DNA of 64,000 nucleotides from Acidobacteriales bacterium 59-55 (GTDB lineage: Bacteria; Acidobacteriota; Terriglobia; Terriglobales; Acidobacteriaceae). Shown piece by piece: positions 1-9,046 of the stretch (positions within the stretch are counted from its first letter, which is position 1; every line of letters begins with the position of its first letter). The notes beneath the pieces were generated by a model. It made no database searches, was not told where the DNA came from, and worked only from the letters and a program-made list of their open reading frames with translations. The stretch is taken from contig MKSV01000003.1 of NCBI GenBank assembly GCA_001897435.1, forward strand, positions 372,001 to 436,000. Reading direction: 5' to 3'. Both the position numbers and the translations under genes were made by a program.

Positions 1-20
1 CTGCACAAGTAAGTACAGAG

Positions 21-1994
21 GTGCTGTACCTATCAAATGTGGTGAATTTCATGCTGACTGGACCCGTCAATATGAAGGACATGATCGCCTCTGGAAATGC
101 GAATGCTGGTCTCGCACTTACTGGAGCAGCAGCCAGCGTCCTCTCTAGCTCTCTGAAGGAAACGGTTGCTAGTACAACTCCCGTAAAGGTCAACGTCTCC
201 AATATTCTTTCGTTGCTAAGTGGTATGGCTAGCGTAGCATCAGCAATCGCGGGATTCCCTGAATTTGAAAACCTAGATAAACAGGCTATGTTTGATATAG
301 CTAACCTTACAACGGGTATTCTCGGTGGCGCGCTAGGAAGTGGAGGGGCGATTGCCGGAGGATTTAGCACTAATGGCCGAACAACCACACCCAGCCGCTA
401 TATCAGCTTCACGACCACGATCGGGCAGTTAGCAAATAGCGATCTACAAGGCCAGTTAGGTATCGGTTTCGATGTCTCGGTAGACAGTATTCTCGCTGAT
501 TGGGGAAAATTAAGCATACTGGGGCCAAAAATTACAGACACTTCAAACGCAGCGTTTTATTCGCCGAATCAGGTTGCGCAGAATGCTGCCCTGAAGATAC
601 TGACGCAGGCAAGCGAAAGAAGTTTCTATATGTCTCTTGTGCCTACGGTATACAGTGTTGATTTCTGGCCGAAATTCTATGGAAGCGGAAGTGACGATCC
701 TTCCTCGAATCCACCGGACATGGGCATTTACAACAAGAGTAATTCAACATGCAATCCGCTCTATACTGTGCCTGCTGCACCATACAGTTATGAGTGGACA
801 GCCACACCCGGAGGCTATCAATTGCCTGTTTCACCCTTGGGGGTCGGGTGGAATTTCTGGGCAAATGGTGGCTCGAATGATACGCCTGCCGACTATTACG
901 TTCTCAGAGGAGCAGTCACTCGCGTTGCCTCGAACAATGTGAAAATCGCACCCATGGATCAAGGCCTTGCTCAGGAGTTGTTTTCGCCTTCAGGGCTGAA
1001 CATCCCCTTTGATCTCTTTGTGACACCGTATGGGCCGATGAGTGGTCATGTCATCGATATGAGCGAATGGGATCCGAATAAGGACAGGGATCAAGTCATC
1101 AATGAAATTACAGGATATGCTTCTACCGACATGGCGGCATGCACAAGAAATGGTAATAGACCGCCGGGTGCAACAACTGATCCTCCCAGCGATCTAATGT
1201 CCACTACAACTATCCTCTCCCTCCCAGCGAGCAGTGTTCTTGGTGAAACCTTGACCCTGAAGGCTTCTGTTACAACGACAAACGGGCCGGTTACGACGGG
1301 AAGTGTTGACTTTATGGAAGGAGCAACGAAAGTCGGAACATCAGAACTCGATGCGACAGGGGCTGCAAGTGTAACCCTGGACGCCCCGTCCCTTGGTCAG
1401 CATCTCTATCAGGCGTCCTATATTCGGGTGGCTCCCTATTACGCGTCGGACTCGGACATTGGTTCAGTTACGGTATTTGCAAATTCACCGGAACTATCGC
1501 TATCTCTTTCCTTACCGAACCTGAATGTCTCCTACGGAACAGCGTCTGCTGCAGTTGCGGTACAGATCGCATCGAAATATGGTGCGACAGGGCCAGTGTC
1601 TTTTGGTTGCTCGGGGTTGCCCATCGGTATGACATGCAACTTCAGTCCTGCACAGATGTCTCTTACTCTGGGAGGTACTGCTTCTACGACGCTTACGATC
1701 ACATCATCAACAGTTTCCGCCAGCAATACACGGGTAGCAGGAATAGGTTTGGCAGTGTTTCTGCCTCTTTCCTTCTTCTCATTGCTCCGGGATAGGAATA
1801 GACGCCGACGTAGGATGCAGATGATCTGCTTCGGAATAGCGGCGTTGGCTATCGGCTCGCTCTCCGGATGCAGCAGGGGTGGCGCTTCATCGAGCAGTTA
1901 TCCTGCACAGGAAACAGGCATCAAGACTGTATTGGTTACAGCCACCTCTGGAACCGCTAGCAAGAGTATTCCGCTCGTAGTCAATATCCAATAG
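21..1994 (+). CDS. Ig-like repeat surface protein (5' end outside window)
   Basis: No function can be named. The frame stays open to the left edge of the window, so the GTG at 21 is probably not the true start and the protein is likely longer. The N-terminal ~390 residues are Gly/Ser/Ala/Thr-rich without a domain I recognise. Residues ~394-485 look like a bacterial Ig-like (Big_3-type) domain, and ~490-565 form a second beta-rich domain with paired cysteines (FGCSGLPIGMTC). A hydrophobic stretch at ~573-587 followed by an Arg-rich run (RDRNRRRRR), then a second hydrophobic stretch ending in a lipobox-like LSGC, closes the protein. This tail is common in acidobacterial Ig-like cell-surface proteins. 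Composition is more AT-rich than in the right half of the window. A cell-surface or adhesin-like role is inference. Confidence 0.6.
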   Translation: MLYLSNVVNFMLTGPVNMKDMIASGNANAGLALTGAAASVLSSSLKETVASTTPVKVNVSNILSLLSGMASVASAIAGFPEFENLDKQAMFDIANLTTGILGGALGSGGAIAGGFSTNGRTTTPSRYISFTTTIGQLANSDLQGQLGIGFDVSVDSILADWGKLSILGPKITDTSNAAFYSPNQVAQNAALKILTQASERSFYMSLVPTVYSVDFWPKFYGSGSDDPSSNPPDMGIYNKSNSTCNPLYTVPAAPYSYEWTATPGGYQLPVSPLGVGWNFWANGGSNDTPADYYVLRGAVTRVASNNVKIAPMDQGLAQELFSPSGLNIPFDLFVTPYGPMSGHVIDMSEWDPNKDRDQVINEITGYASTDMAACTRNGNRPPGATTDPPSDLMSTTTILSLPASSVLGETLTLKASVTTTNGPVTTGSVDFMEGATKVGTSELDATGAASVTLDAPSLGQHLYQASYIRVAPYYASDSDIGSVTVFANSPELSLSLSLPNLNVSYGTASAAVAVQIASKYGATGPVSFGCSGLPIGMTCNFSPAQMSLTLGGTASTTLTITSSTVSASNTRVAGIGLAVFLPLSFFSLLRDRNRRRRRMQMICFGIAALAIGSLSGCSRGGASSSSYPAQETGIKTVLVTATSGTASKSIPLVVNIQ

Positions 1995-2160
1995 CAGGAT
2001 GGATGTTCGACATCTTCAACAAACATAGGAACGCCGTCGGTTTGTGAAAGCTACAAATCGACGGTACCTGATCGGCATAGTCTCCACTCCTCTGACTGCG
2101 AGGCTGTCCTCTTTCCGTAATGATTCCTTCTCACAAATATGTGCGCTGAAGAGTATCTGC

Positions 2161-3392
2161 ATGCCGATATTGAATAAAGATCCGCTCTGGAAATTCTGGG
2201 GACGTCGTGCGCTGGCATCTTTACCTCCAGACAGCCCGGAACTCATAACGTGCTGCGATGCTGTTGATCGAATGAAAGCAGACGATAGTTTTGACAAGTG
2301 GTATCGAAAGTGGATTGCCAGGGCTGACGGACTCTTTGCAACTGCGCGCAGCCGCTATGATGCTGGGCAATTTCATATTGCTAAAGATCACTACCTTTAC
2401 GCATCGACTTACTATCGAACCTCATATCTTCCTTTTTACGGATATCCTGTCGATCCTTGGCTTGTAGACGCTTTTGAGCGAGAGGCAGAGGCTTTTGCGT
2501 ATGCTGCGGAACTTAACGAGTTTCCACTTGAATTAGTCGATATCCCTTTTGAGGGAAAGCATCTGAAAGCTTATTGGGCACAGCCAGACAGCACGGAGAG
2601 GTGTCGAGGAACCATCCTCTCCATCAATGATTACGGCAGCAACCTTTATGAGACATTCTGTATTCATGGATTTGCATCAGTCAGACGAGGATATAACTTT
2701 CTATCCGTCGATGGGCCAGGGCAAGGACATGAACTTATTAGGAATAGATCGATACTGCATCCTGATTGGGAAAGGATCATCACGACTTCTATCGACTTCC
2801 TACTGCAGAAAGCTAAAATCGACGCATCCGCAATCATCCTCGCCGGATGGGTCTTGGAGCAGGCCTAGCACTTCGCGCTGCTGCGTTTGAACGCCGGATC
2901 GCTGCGCTGGTTCTTGGCCCAGGTATCTGTGATCAAGCTCTGGGACAAGAGCTTTATTCCTGTATGCATAGCATCTCCAGCTTTGTGGGTACAGGGAATA
3001 CATCTTCCCCCGAATTAGATGACAATTGCCAGTCATTGCAAAATGTCCCGGTTGCGTATCAGACATTGGGCGTTATGTTGTGGGTTCATGGTTCCAAATC
3101 AATCAAAGAACTTGCTGGCGATCTCAGCCGCTTCGACGTGAAGTCATATCTTTCTGAAATGACCGTTCCTACTCTTTTATCTGGACATCCGACATTCCCG
3201 CTTTTGGATGTGTGGAACGAGATCCATCGAGCGTTTCCATGTACTCCGACAATGATCGGGCATTCTCCTGCGAGTATGAGTGAGGGCGAAACGATTCTTG
3301 GGACACCCTCAAATCAAAGGATTTTTGACTGGCTTGATCAAACTTTAGCTGACGAGTTCCAAAGTAAGAAGCGCAGCAGATTTGGAGTATAA
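2161..3392 (+). pseudogene. alpha/beta hydrolase (dihydropseudooxynicotine hydrolase/FrsA-like), frameshifted
   Basis: Two adjacent frames together spell one alpha/beta hydrolase of ~410 residues. The first (ATG 2161, or GTG 2044) has the helical N-terminal cap and the strand/oxyanion region (TILSINDYGSNLYE, FLSVDGPGQGHE). It then reads IILAGWVLEQA and stops at 2866-2868. The second frame resumes at 2847 with GLGAGLALRAAAFERRIAAL and carries the C-terminal part with a late Asp and His (DVWNEIH, IGHSP). The break falls inside the expected nucleophile elbow G-x-S-x-G: adding one base after GCCGGATGG restores a GW-S-LG-like motif. The enzyme is therefore inactive as read, unless the lost base is a sequencing error. 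The family hydrolyses C-C or ester bonds in small molecules; the substrate here is unknown. Confidence 0.7.
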
Positions 3393-3539
3393 GAATTGCT
3401 AATATCGTGACCAACGTCGCCGCTGTCATTCCTCTGCGGCACCCAAGCGCTGGTGTTTGTTGCACTGCTCCATACATTATGTTTTGCACAGGTCACTCAA
3501 CCGACGTATCTGCCTTCCCGTGGTAACCAACAAAATAGT

Positions 3540-4010
3540 TCTTCAATCCATATCGATGAGTTGCTACAGACGTGTGGCAGCGGGATCCGATGGAACTTGT
3601 CGAAATCAAGGACATCAGCGAACGCTCAAAGAGAGATTGCATGCGCTCCGGAAGCTCGCCCGGCGTCAACACGCCATCCTTGTTGCGATCAACTGCATCA
3701 GTTGCGTTACCAACTGATCCTGGCTGGCGCCTTCGTCCGACCGTCCCGGAGACAACTCATCGATGAAACTCAGTTGACTGTCACCATTGGTATCCAAAGC
3801 GAGGAGCGAGCGCGACGCTATTTGAATCTTCTGGGGAGAGCGTGCCATCATGGTCAAGATCCAGTGCCTGAAGAACAAGCCGAGGACGAGGCTGGCGCTG
3901 GCGCTGCGCGTCAGCTTGAACCGGCGTTGAACATCAAACCAAGTACAATGCCATTGCCAAGAAAAAAACGGAAATTACTCAACACAACCTCCCAAGCGCA
4001 TATTTGGTGT
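3540..4010 (-). pseudogene. decayed EF-hand calcium-binding protein
   Basis: On the minus strand three EF-hand loops appear in order but in different frames: DLDHDGTLSPE (about 3835-3861), DTNGDSQLSFIDE (about 3765-3800) and DRNKDGVLTPGE (about 3660-3692). They are separated by segments typical of small secreted EF-hand proteins (IASRSLLALD, QLVTQLMQ, LPERMQSLFER). A short VQADAQ segment upstream resembles a signal-peptide cleavage region. At least two frameshifts and a stop near the N-terminus show decay. It lies just downstream of the PiuC gene on the same strand. The long plus-strand frame over this interval is the antisense shadow. Function of the original is unknown beyond calcium binding. 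Confidence 0.6.
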
Positions 4011-4073
4011 CACAAAAATGGACGAGCTTGCAATCATCACAGATTACACGTCCGTCCATTCCCAAAGCTCTTA

Positions 4074-4754
4074 CTAAACTTCGACCCACTCCCGGAGCAG
4101 ATTCTGATAAATGCCGGTAAGGTCCACAGCCGTGGTACTGCCGGGAACTTCTTGATGCAACTTCTGGATTGCAATGTCAAGATTCAGCAACAGGCTGCGG
4201 TGAGCATCCCTGCGGATCATGCTCTGAAGCCAGAAGAACGAAGACACGCGAGCGCCTGAAGTCACGGGTCTCAAACGATGCAGACTTGTCGAGGGATATA
4301 GAATAAGATGACCAGCGGGCAGTTTGATGCTGTGCTCTCCGTATGTATCATCGATAATCAACTCTCCGCCTTCGTATTCCTCCGGCTCGCTGAGAAATAG
4401 CGTTACGGAAAGGTCCGTCCGTACATACTTGCGTGTGGACGCCGCACGGCGCACCGAGTTGTCGACGTGGTTGCCAAAAGCCTGTCCTCCCTGGTAGCGA
4501 TTGAACAGGGGCGGGAAGATCTTGGCGGGTAGAGCGGCCGCGACAAACAAGGGGCTATTTTCGACAGCATCCAGGATCTGCTGACCCAGATCCTTCGCCA
4601 CGAGGTTATTCTCAGACAACTGCATATTGTTTTTTACCTGCGCGGATTGAAAACCAGCCGTGACTTTACCATCGACCCATTCGGTCTTATCCAACGCTTT
4701 ACGAAAATGAACTACCTGATCACGAGAGAGAACATTGGGGACTTCAATCAGCAC
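4074..4754 (-). CDS. piuC: Fe(II)/2-oxoglutarate-dependent hydroxylase, PiuC/YbiX family
   Basis: A 226-residue protein of exactly the family length (PKHD-type hydroxylase). The double-stranded beta-helix iron ligands are visible: H96 and D98 in FGNHVDNS and H159 in PSTSLHRLRP, with R169 as the 2-oxoglutarate-binding arginine. The N-terminus (MLIEVPNVLS, WVDGKVTAGFQ) matches the family. It sits 18 bases behind a Sel1-repeat gene and behind a TonB-dependent receptor remnant, the usual PiuC neighbourhood in catecholate-siderophore uptake operons. It acts in the cytoplasm; the substrate is not firmly known for the family, and a role in iron acquisition is inferred from context. Confidence 0.9.
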   Translation of the reverse strand: MLIEVPNVLSRDQVVHFRKALDKTEWVDGKVTAGFQSAQVKNNMQLSENNLVAKDLGQQILDAVENSPLFVAAALPAKIFPPLFNRYQGGQAFGNHVDNSVRRAASTRKYVRTDLSVTLFLSEPEEYEGGELIIDDTYGEHSIKLPAGHLILYPSTSLHRLRPVTSGARVSSFFWLQSMIRRDAHRSLLLNLDIAIQKLHQEVPGSTTAVDLTGIYQNLLREWVEV

Positions 4755-4772
4755 AGTGCCACCTCACATCAT

Positions 4773-5480
4773 TTAGAAACCGGTAAGGGTAGAGATCAAA
4801 GGCTGCTCCACCGATAAGTTCGCAGCAAATGTCCGTATAGCTGGGACAGACATCGCCTCAAGAAAACGCTTCATCTTCTTCATAAACGCAGGTGTAGCCG
4901 TCTGCGGCACTTTCTGTAGCCAGAAGATCGCTTCATCAATCTCGCCATCTTTTATCAGGAGGCGTGCATAGTTGAACTGCCCGCGAAAGTCGCCGCCAAT
5001 CGCTGCTTTGCGATAGCATTCGCGCGCAGCAACCATATCGCGCTGCACGATCCAGCCGTCTTCGTGAAAACCGCCAAGAAGATTGATAGATTTTGCGTGG
5101 CCTAGATCGCTCGCCTTACGCAGCCAGTAAAGGGCCTCCAGCTTGTCTTCCGGAACGCCGCTCCCGAGCGTCAACAAGGTAGCCAGGTTGTACATGCCCC
5201 AGTCCAGCCCGCATTCGGCCGCCTTGCGAAACCATGGAGCCGCCAAGTGTGGACTCGCCGCAACGCCCCAGCCCTGGTCGAGGCAACGTCCAACCATATT
5301 GATTGCCATGACGTCGCCAGCCAGCGCAGCACGTTCGAACCAATGCAGCGCGAAGGTCGGATTCCGCTCGACGAGGTTGCCATCAAGCAGCATCTGCCCA
5401 TAGATAACCTCGGCCTCGCGCACGCCGCATTCTGCCGCGGCGCGTACGAGTTCCAGCGATTTGTGATCTGCTTCCCGCAT
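4773..5480 (-). CDS. Sel1-like (TPR) repeat protein linked to piuC
   Basis: 235 residues from the ATG at 5480 (MREADHKSLEL). The same frame runs further upstream, but that part is antisense of the receptor remnant, so I use the internal ATG 5 bases after the receptor stop. Tandem ~36-residue Sel1 repeats run through most of the protein (AEVIYGQMLLDG, ALHWFERAALAGD, AAPWFRKAAECGLDWGMYNLA, ALYWLRKASDLGHAKSINLLG, ARECYRKAAIGGDFRGQFNYA). No signal peptide is seen. Such proteins often sit between a TonB-dependent siderophore receptor and piuC, which is the arrangement here. Sel1 repeats mediate protein contacts; the partner is unknown. Confidence 0.8.
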   Translation of the reverse strand: MREADHKSLELVRAAAECGVREAEVIYGQMLLDGNLVERNPTFALHWFERAALAGDVMAINMVGRCLDQGWGVAASPHLAAPWFRKAAECGLDWGMYNLATLLTLGSGVPEDKLEALYWLRKASDLGHAKSINLLGGFHEDGWIVQRDMVAARECYRKAAIGGDFRGQFNYARLLIKDGEIDEAIFWLQKVPQTATPAFMKKMKRFLEAMSVPAIRTFAANLSVEQPLISTLTGF

Positions 5481-5485
5481 GGTCG

Positions 5486-6087
5486 TTAGAAACGCACGTT
5501 CAGAGTCAACCGGCCCTGTCGCCCCGGGGCCAACTGAGCAAAGTGCGCGGTGTAAGCCTGCAGGGAGTATGTCTTGCTGCCGACGTTCTGGAGGTTGCCT
5601 GCAGTTCCAGGTGCGAGTTGATGCTGTAGGCTCCGTAGATATCCACGCGGGCGTACGCTGGAACCCACTTGGGAGTCGTTGGAGAATTGTTGCCGAACAC
5701 CTTACCGGCGGCATAAATGCCGCCGCCCAGGTTAAGTTTGCGCGTGACCGAGTAATAGCTCGTGAGACTAAAGCTGTGCTCCGGTGTATTCGGGAAACTC
5801 CTGCCATTCAACAGTCCCGCTGCTGCCCCCGACCCGCCCGCTTCCACAAGGATGGCATTCATGAAGGTGTACCCTCCGAAGACCTGCCACTTCCGATTGA
5901 CGTAGCCGGTGATGCCTATGTCGAGGCCGCGATTCCGGCGCTTGCCGACAGAAGCGATGGAACCATCCGCTTGGGTGATACGAACGTTCTCCGTGTCGGC
6001 CTGGAAGAGGGCTGCAGGCTGTGAGAACGCCGCAGACAATTTCTTCTTCGAGGTAACGCGCCAAGTTACATAGCTGTAAAGATCCAT
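5486..6087 (-). pseudogene. C-terminal remnant of TonB-dependent siderophore receptor (Fiu/PiuA type)
   Basis: The minus frame from about 6087 encodes receptor beta-barrel strands (NRGLDIGITGYVNRKWQVFGGYTFMNAILVEAG, GRSFPNTPEHSFSLTSYYSV, GIYAAGKVFGNNSPTTPKWVPAYARVD), broken here only by my excerpting. A frameshift near 5600 follows. The neighbouring frame supplies the proper end (NLQNVGSKTYSLQAY, FAQLAPGRQGRLTLNVRF), finishing in the C-terminal Phe typical of outer-membrane proteins. The plug and most of the ~700-residue barrel are absent. The gene is therefore 5'-truncated and frameshifted. Its downstream partners (Sel1 protein, PiuC) remain intact, which suggests recent decay or relocation of the full receptor. 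Confidence 0.75.
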
Positions 6088-6217
6088 CGGAAATCGGACT
6101 TTTCCGGTCAGGTTTTATGCTGAGGCAATGGCTCGGTGTGCGGAGAATTATCTTTAGACATCCGATGAGGTCATGCATATACTGCTCCTGCAACCAATTT
6201 GATCTTGTGGGGTATCA

Positions 6218-8506
6218 ATGGGAACGATGGTTGAGAAGCGGCCACGGATGATCGCAAACGGCTGGATTCAGGCCGCTGGCGTTGTTTTGCTCATCGGCTT
6301 TTTCATCATGGGCGTACTCACGTATTACACCTATAACGATGAGCCTCCCATTCCGGAGACGGTAAAAGATTCGTCGGGGCATGTTCTTTTCACGCGTGCC
6401 GATGTGATGGCCGGACAAGGTATCTTTCTCACCAATGGATTGATGGAATATGGTTCGGTGTTCGGGCACGGAGCGTATCTTGGTCCGGATTTTACTGCCG
6501 AGTATCTCCACTTGGCAGCGCTTGCGAGCATCGATTTTTACGGCGGCGCGAAGTCGGACGCCTCGCGAGCGCGCACGATCGAAGACTTCAAGACGAATCG
6601 CTATGATCCGGCAAGCGGAACGCTGATCTATACCGACTCCCAGGTGCATGCCTTCGAGTTGATGTGCGCGCACTATGGAGCGTTTTTCGGCGAGCCTACG
6701 ACGAAGTTCGGCCTTCGTCCGAGCGCGATCACCGATCCGGGAGATATTCGCAAACTAGTGTCGTTCTTTAGCTGGACGGCGTGGGCGGCCGCGGCGCAGC
6801 GCCCGGGACACAGCTATTCGTACACCAACAACTGGCCGGCGGAGGACCTGGTATCGAACGGTCCGACCGCCGATTCGATTGTGTGGAGCGTACTCTCTCT
6901 TGCCGCGCTACTGGGAGGAACAGGTCTTCTGCTGGCAGCGTTCGGACGCTGGAATCTGGTGGGGTGGCACGGGCGAGAGCAGCAGAAGATGACGTTTCGC
7001 GCGCCCGATGAGGTTCTGCTGACGCCGGCGCAGAATGCGTGCGCATGGTTTTTCTTTGTCATGGCGGCGTTGTTTTGTGTCCAGACGTTGCTGGGCGGAG
7101 CAACGGAACATTATCGGGCGGATTTGCAGGCGTTCTTCGGCTTCGACCTGGGACGATGGCTGCCGTTTAATATCGTCCGGACATGGCACCTGCAGCTGTC
7201 GATCTTCTGGGTCGCAACATCGTACCTCGCGGCAGGAATCTTTCTGGCTCCGATGATCACCGGCCGCGAACCGCGCTATCAGAAGCTGCTGGCGTATGGG
7301 CTGCTGGGAGCGCTGGTGCTTGTGGTCGTGGGCAGTATGGCCGGCGAGTTTGCGGGCATTCAGCACCTGACCACCAGCACCTGGCTGGGCGATCAGGGGT
7401 TCGAATATCTCGACCTGGGTCGGCTGTGGCAGATCCTGCTGATCGTTGGATTATTCTTCTGGGCGGCTATCGTGTATCGCGGCCTGAAGGGGCGTCTTCG
7501 CTCCGAGCACATGAGCAATCTGCCCTGGGTCTTCTTCTTTTCGGCACTTTCGATTCCGGCCTTCTACGCTGTGGGCCTGTTGGCGAATCCGGGACAGCAC
7601 TTTACGACGACGGACTTCTGGCGGTTCTGGGTAGTGCATCTCTGGGTAGAAGATTTTCTGGAGCTGTTTACGACGGTGCTGGTGGCCTATGTCTTCGTTC
7701 TGCTGGGGGTGGTTCACGAGCGCGTGGCTCTGCGCATGATCTATCTGGATGTCATCCTTTATTCAGCAGGTGGCATTGTGGGGACGATGCATCATGTCTA
7801 CTTCTCCGGCGAGCCGGCGATGCACATGGCGCTGGGCGCGTTCTTCTCGGCGGCAGAGGTGATCCCGCTGACGTTTCTGACGCTGGAGGCGTGGGGATTC
7901 CTGCAACTGGGAGCCATCCAGCAATCGAACTCGGATACGCGCTTTCCACACTACTGGGCGGTGATGTTTCTGGCGGCGGTCGGGTTCTGGAACTTTCTCG
8001 GCGCGGGAGTCTTCGGCTTCCTGATCAATCTGCCGATTGTCTCGTACTACGAGATCGGCACGGCTCTGACGGCAAATCACGCTCATGCCTCGATGATGGG
8101 CGTGTATGGAATGCTGTCGGTGGGGTTGGCGCTGTTCTGCCTGCGCTACATCATTCCGCAGAGATATTGGTCGGATCGCGCAGCGAAGATAAGCTTCTGG
8201 TCGCTGAATCTCGGCCTGGCGTGGATGGTGTTTGCAACGCTGTTCCCGCTGGGGATCATCCAGCTTTATCATGCGATCGAGGTGAGCTACTACGATGCGC
8301 GCACGCTGAAGTTCATCGGCAGCCGCGGAAATGCCATTCTGGAATGGATGCGTATGCCGGGCGATGTCGTATTCATCGTTGGAGGAACTCTCCCATTGCT
8401 GTACCTGTGCTTCCTTGGAATTCGGCACATGAGGCCAGGGCACGCGGAGGAAGAGGATAGCGAGACCTTGTTTATGGAAGTCGCCACCCAGTCGGACAGG
8501 AGGTAG
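6218..8506 (+). CDS. norB: quinol-dependent nitric oxide reductase (qNOR)
   Basis: 762 residues, the single-subunit fused form (norZ/qNOR length). It reduces 2 NO to N2O in the cytoplasmic membrane using quinol. Residues ~1-235 form the NorC-like portion: one N-terminal membrane helix and a periplasmic domain (ADVMAGQGIFLTNGLMEYG, FGHGAYLGPDFTAEYLH) lacking a c-type heme CxxCH motif, as expected for qNOR. The rest is the heme-copper-oxidase-like core of ~13 helices with heme and FeB histidines in TWHLQLSIFW, GTMHHVYFSG, AMHMALGAFF and LTANHAHASMMG. The start ATG 6218 has GTGGGG six bases upstream. No other denitrification gene is nearby, so NO detoxification is more likely than full denitrification (inference). 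Confidence 0.95.
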   Translation: MGTMVEKRPRMIANGWIQAAGVVLLIGFFIMGVLTYYTYNDEPPIPETVKDSSGHVLFTRADVMAGQGIFLTNGLMEYGSVFGHGAYLGPDFTAEYLHLAALASIDFYGGAKSDASRARTIEDFKTNRYDPASGTLIYTDSQVHAFELMCAHYGAFFGEPTTKFGLRPSAITDPGDIRKLVSFFSWTAWAAAAQRPGHSYSYTNNWPAEDLVSNGPTADSIVWSVLSLAALLGGTGLLLAAFGRWNLVGWHGREQQKMTFRAPDEVLLTPAQNACAWFFFVMAALFCVQTLLGGATEHYRADLQAFFGFDLGRWLPFNIVRTWHLQLSIFWVATSYLAAGIFLAPMITGREPRYQKLLAYGLLGALVLVVVGSMAGEFAGIQHLTTSTWLGDQGFEYLDLGRLWQILLIVGLFFWAAIVYRGLKGRLRSEHMSNLPWVFFFSALSIPAFYAVGLLANPGQHFTTTDFWRFWVVHLWVEDFLELFTTVLVAYVFVLLGVVHERVALRMIYLDVILYSAGGIVGTMHHVYFSGEPAMHMALGAFFSAAEVIPLTFLTLEAWGFLQLGAIQQSNSDTRFPHYWAVMFLAAVGFWNFLGAGVFGFLINLPIVSYYEIGTALTANHAHASMMGVYGMLSVGLALFCLRYIIPQRYWSDRAAKISFWSLNLGLAWMVFATLFPLGIIQLYHAIEVSYYDARTLKFIGSRGNAILEWMRMPGDVVFIVGGTLPLLYLCFLGIRHMRPGHAEEEDSETLFMEVATQSDRR

Positions 8507-8509
8507 GCC

Positions 8510-9046
8510 GTGGCCGGACTATCGATCGAATACATATTGATCGTGGTCTATGCAGTGTTTCTGGGTCTGATAGCGCTGGTGCTGGAGACGCTGGCCCGGC
8601 ATGTGCGCTCGCGCTCGCTGAAGATGAATACGGCCGGCTTTACCTACCACGCAGATCGGGACATCTGGAGTTGTCCCCGGGATCAGCATCTGTTTCCTAC
8701 CTTCGCGGATTCGCAGCCGGGCAAGGTGATCTATCGGGCTCCCGCTTCGGCATGCAATGCGTGCCGAAGCAAGGCGGCATGTACCGATTCGACTACGGGA
8801 AGAGAGATCGAACGGATGGAGGGGGGCACGGTGGAGTCGGGGATGAAGCGCTTTCACCGCGCATTGTCGTTGATGCTGCTGTGCCTGAGCGGCCTGCTGC
8901 TGGTGGTGGAATTTTTCCGGACTCCGGCGAGGGACGCCCGGCTGGGCCTGGTGAGCCTTTTGCTGGTGCTGGCGGCTGCAGGCTGGCGGTTGATGCCGCA
9001 GTTAAGCAAAGCGGATGGCGATGGGATGACTCCGGAGCAGCGCTGA
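8510..9046 (+). CDS. small membrane protein with transposase-like cysteine domain, coupled to norB
   Basis: 178 residues, GTG start at 8510 preceded by AGGAGGT and lying 3 bases after the norB stop, so very likely co-translated with it. A membrane helix at ~7-29 is followed by a soluble domain (~40-105) with FTYHADRDIWSCP and YRAPASACNACRSKAAC (C55, C82, C85, C91). This pattern resembles the CP..L / CxxCp...CT zinc-ribbon-like segment of IS1182/IS5-type transposases (DDE_Tnp_1_6 family). There is no DDE catalytic region. Two more helices (~119-137 and ~146-158) close the protein. I suggest a domesticated, metal-binding, membrane-anchored accessory of NOR; the function is unknown and the homology is judged by eye. 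Confidence 0.7.
   Translation: MAGLSIEYILIVVYAVFLGLIALVLETLARHVRSRSLKMNTAGFTYHADRDIWSCPRDQHLFPTFADSQPGKVIYRAPASACNACRSKAACTDSTTGREIERMEGGTVESGMKRFHRALSLMLLCLSGLLLVVEFFRTPARDARLGLVSLLLVLAAAGWRLMPQLSKADGDGMTPEQR

Noticed and set aside
3453-4259. 268-codon plus-strand frame
   Set aside because: Antisense to a decayed EF-hand gene and to the end of piuC; no domain, no ribosome-binding site.
5479-6024. 181-codon plus-strand frame
   Set aside because: Antisense of the TonB receptor remnant, whose barrel motifs are clear on the other strand.
6199-6218. TTGAT...ATCAA upstream of norB as an FNR/Dnr box
   Set aside because: The half-sites are 10 bases apart instead of 4 and overlap the ribosome-binding site and start codon.
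7183-8460. 425-codon plus-strand frame inside norB
   Set aside because: Alternate-frame shadow of a strongly conserved membrane protein in high-GC sequence.
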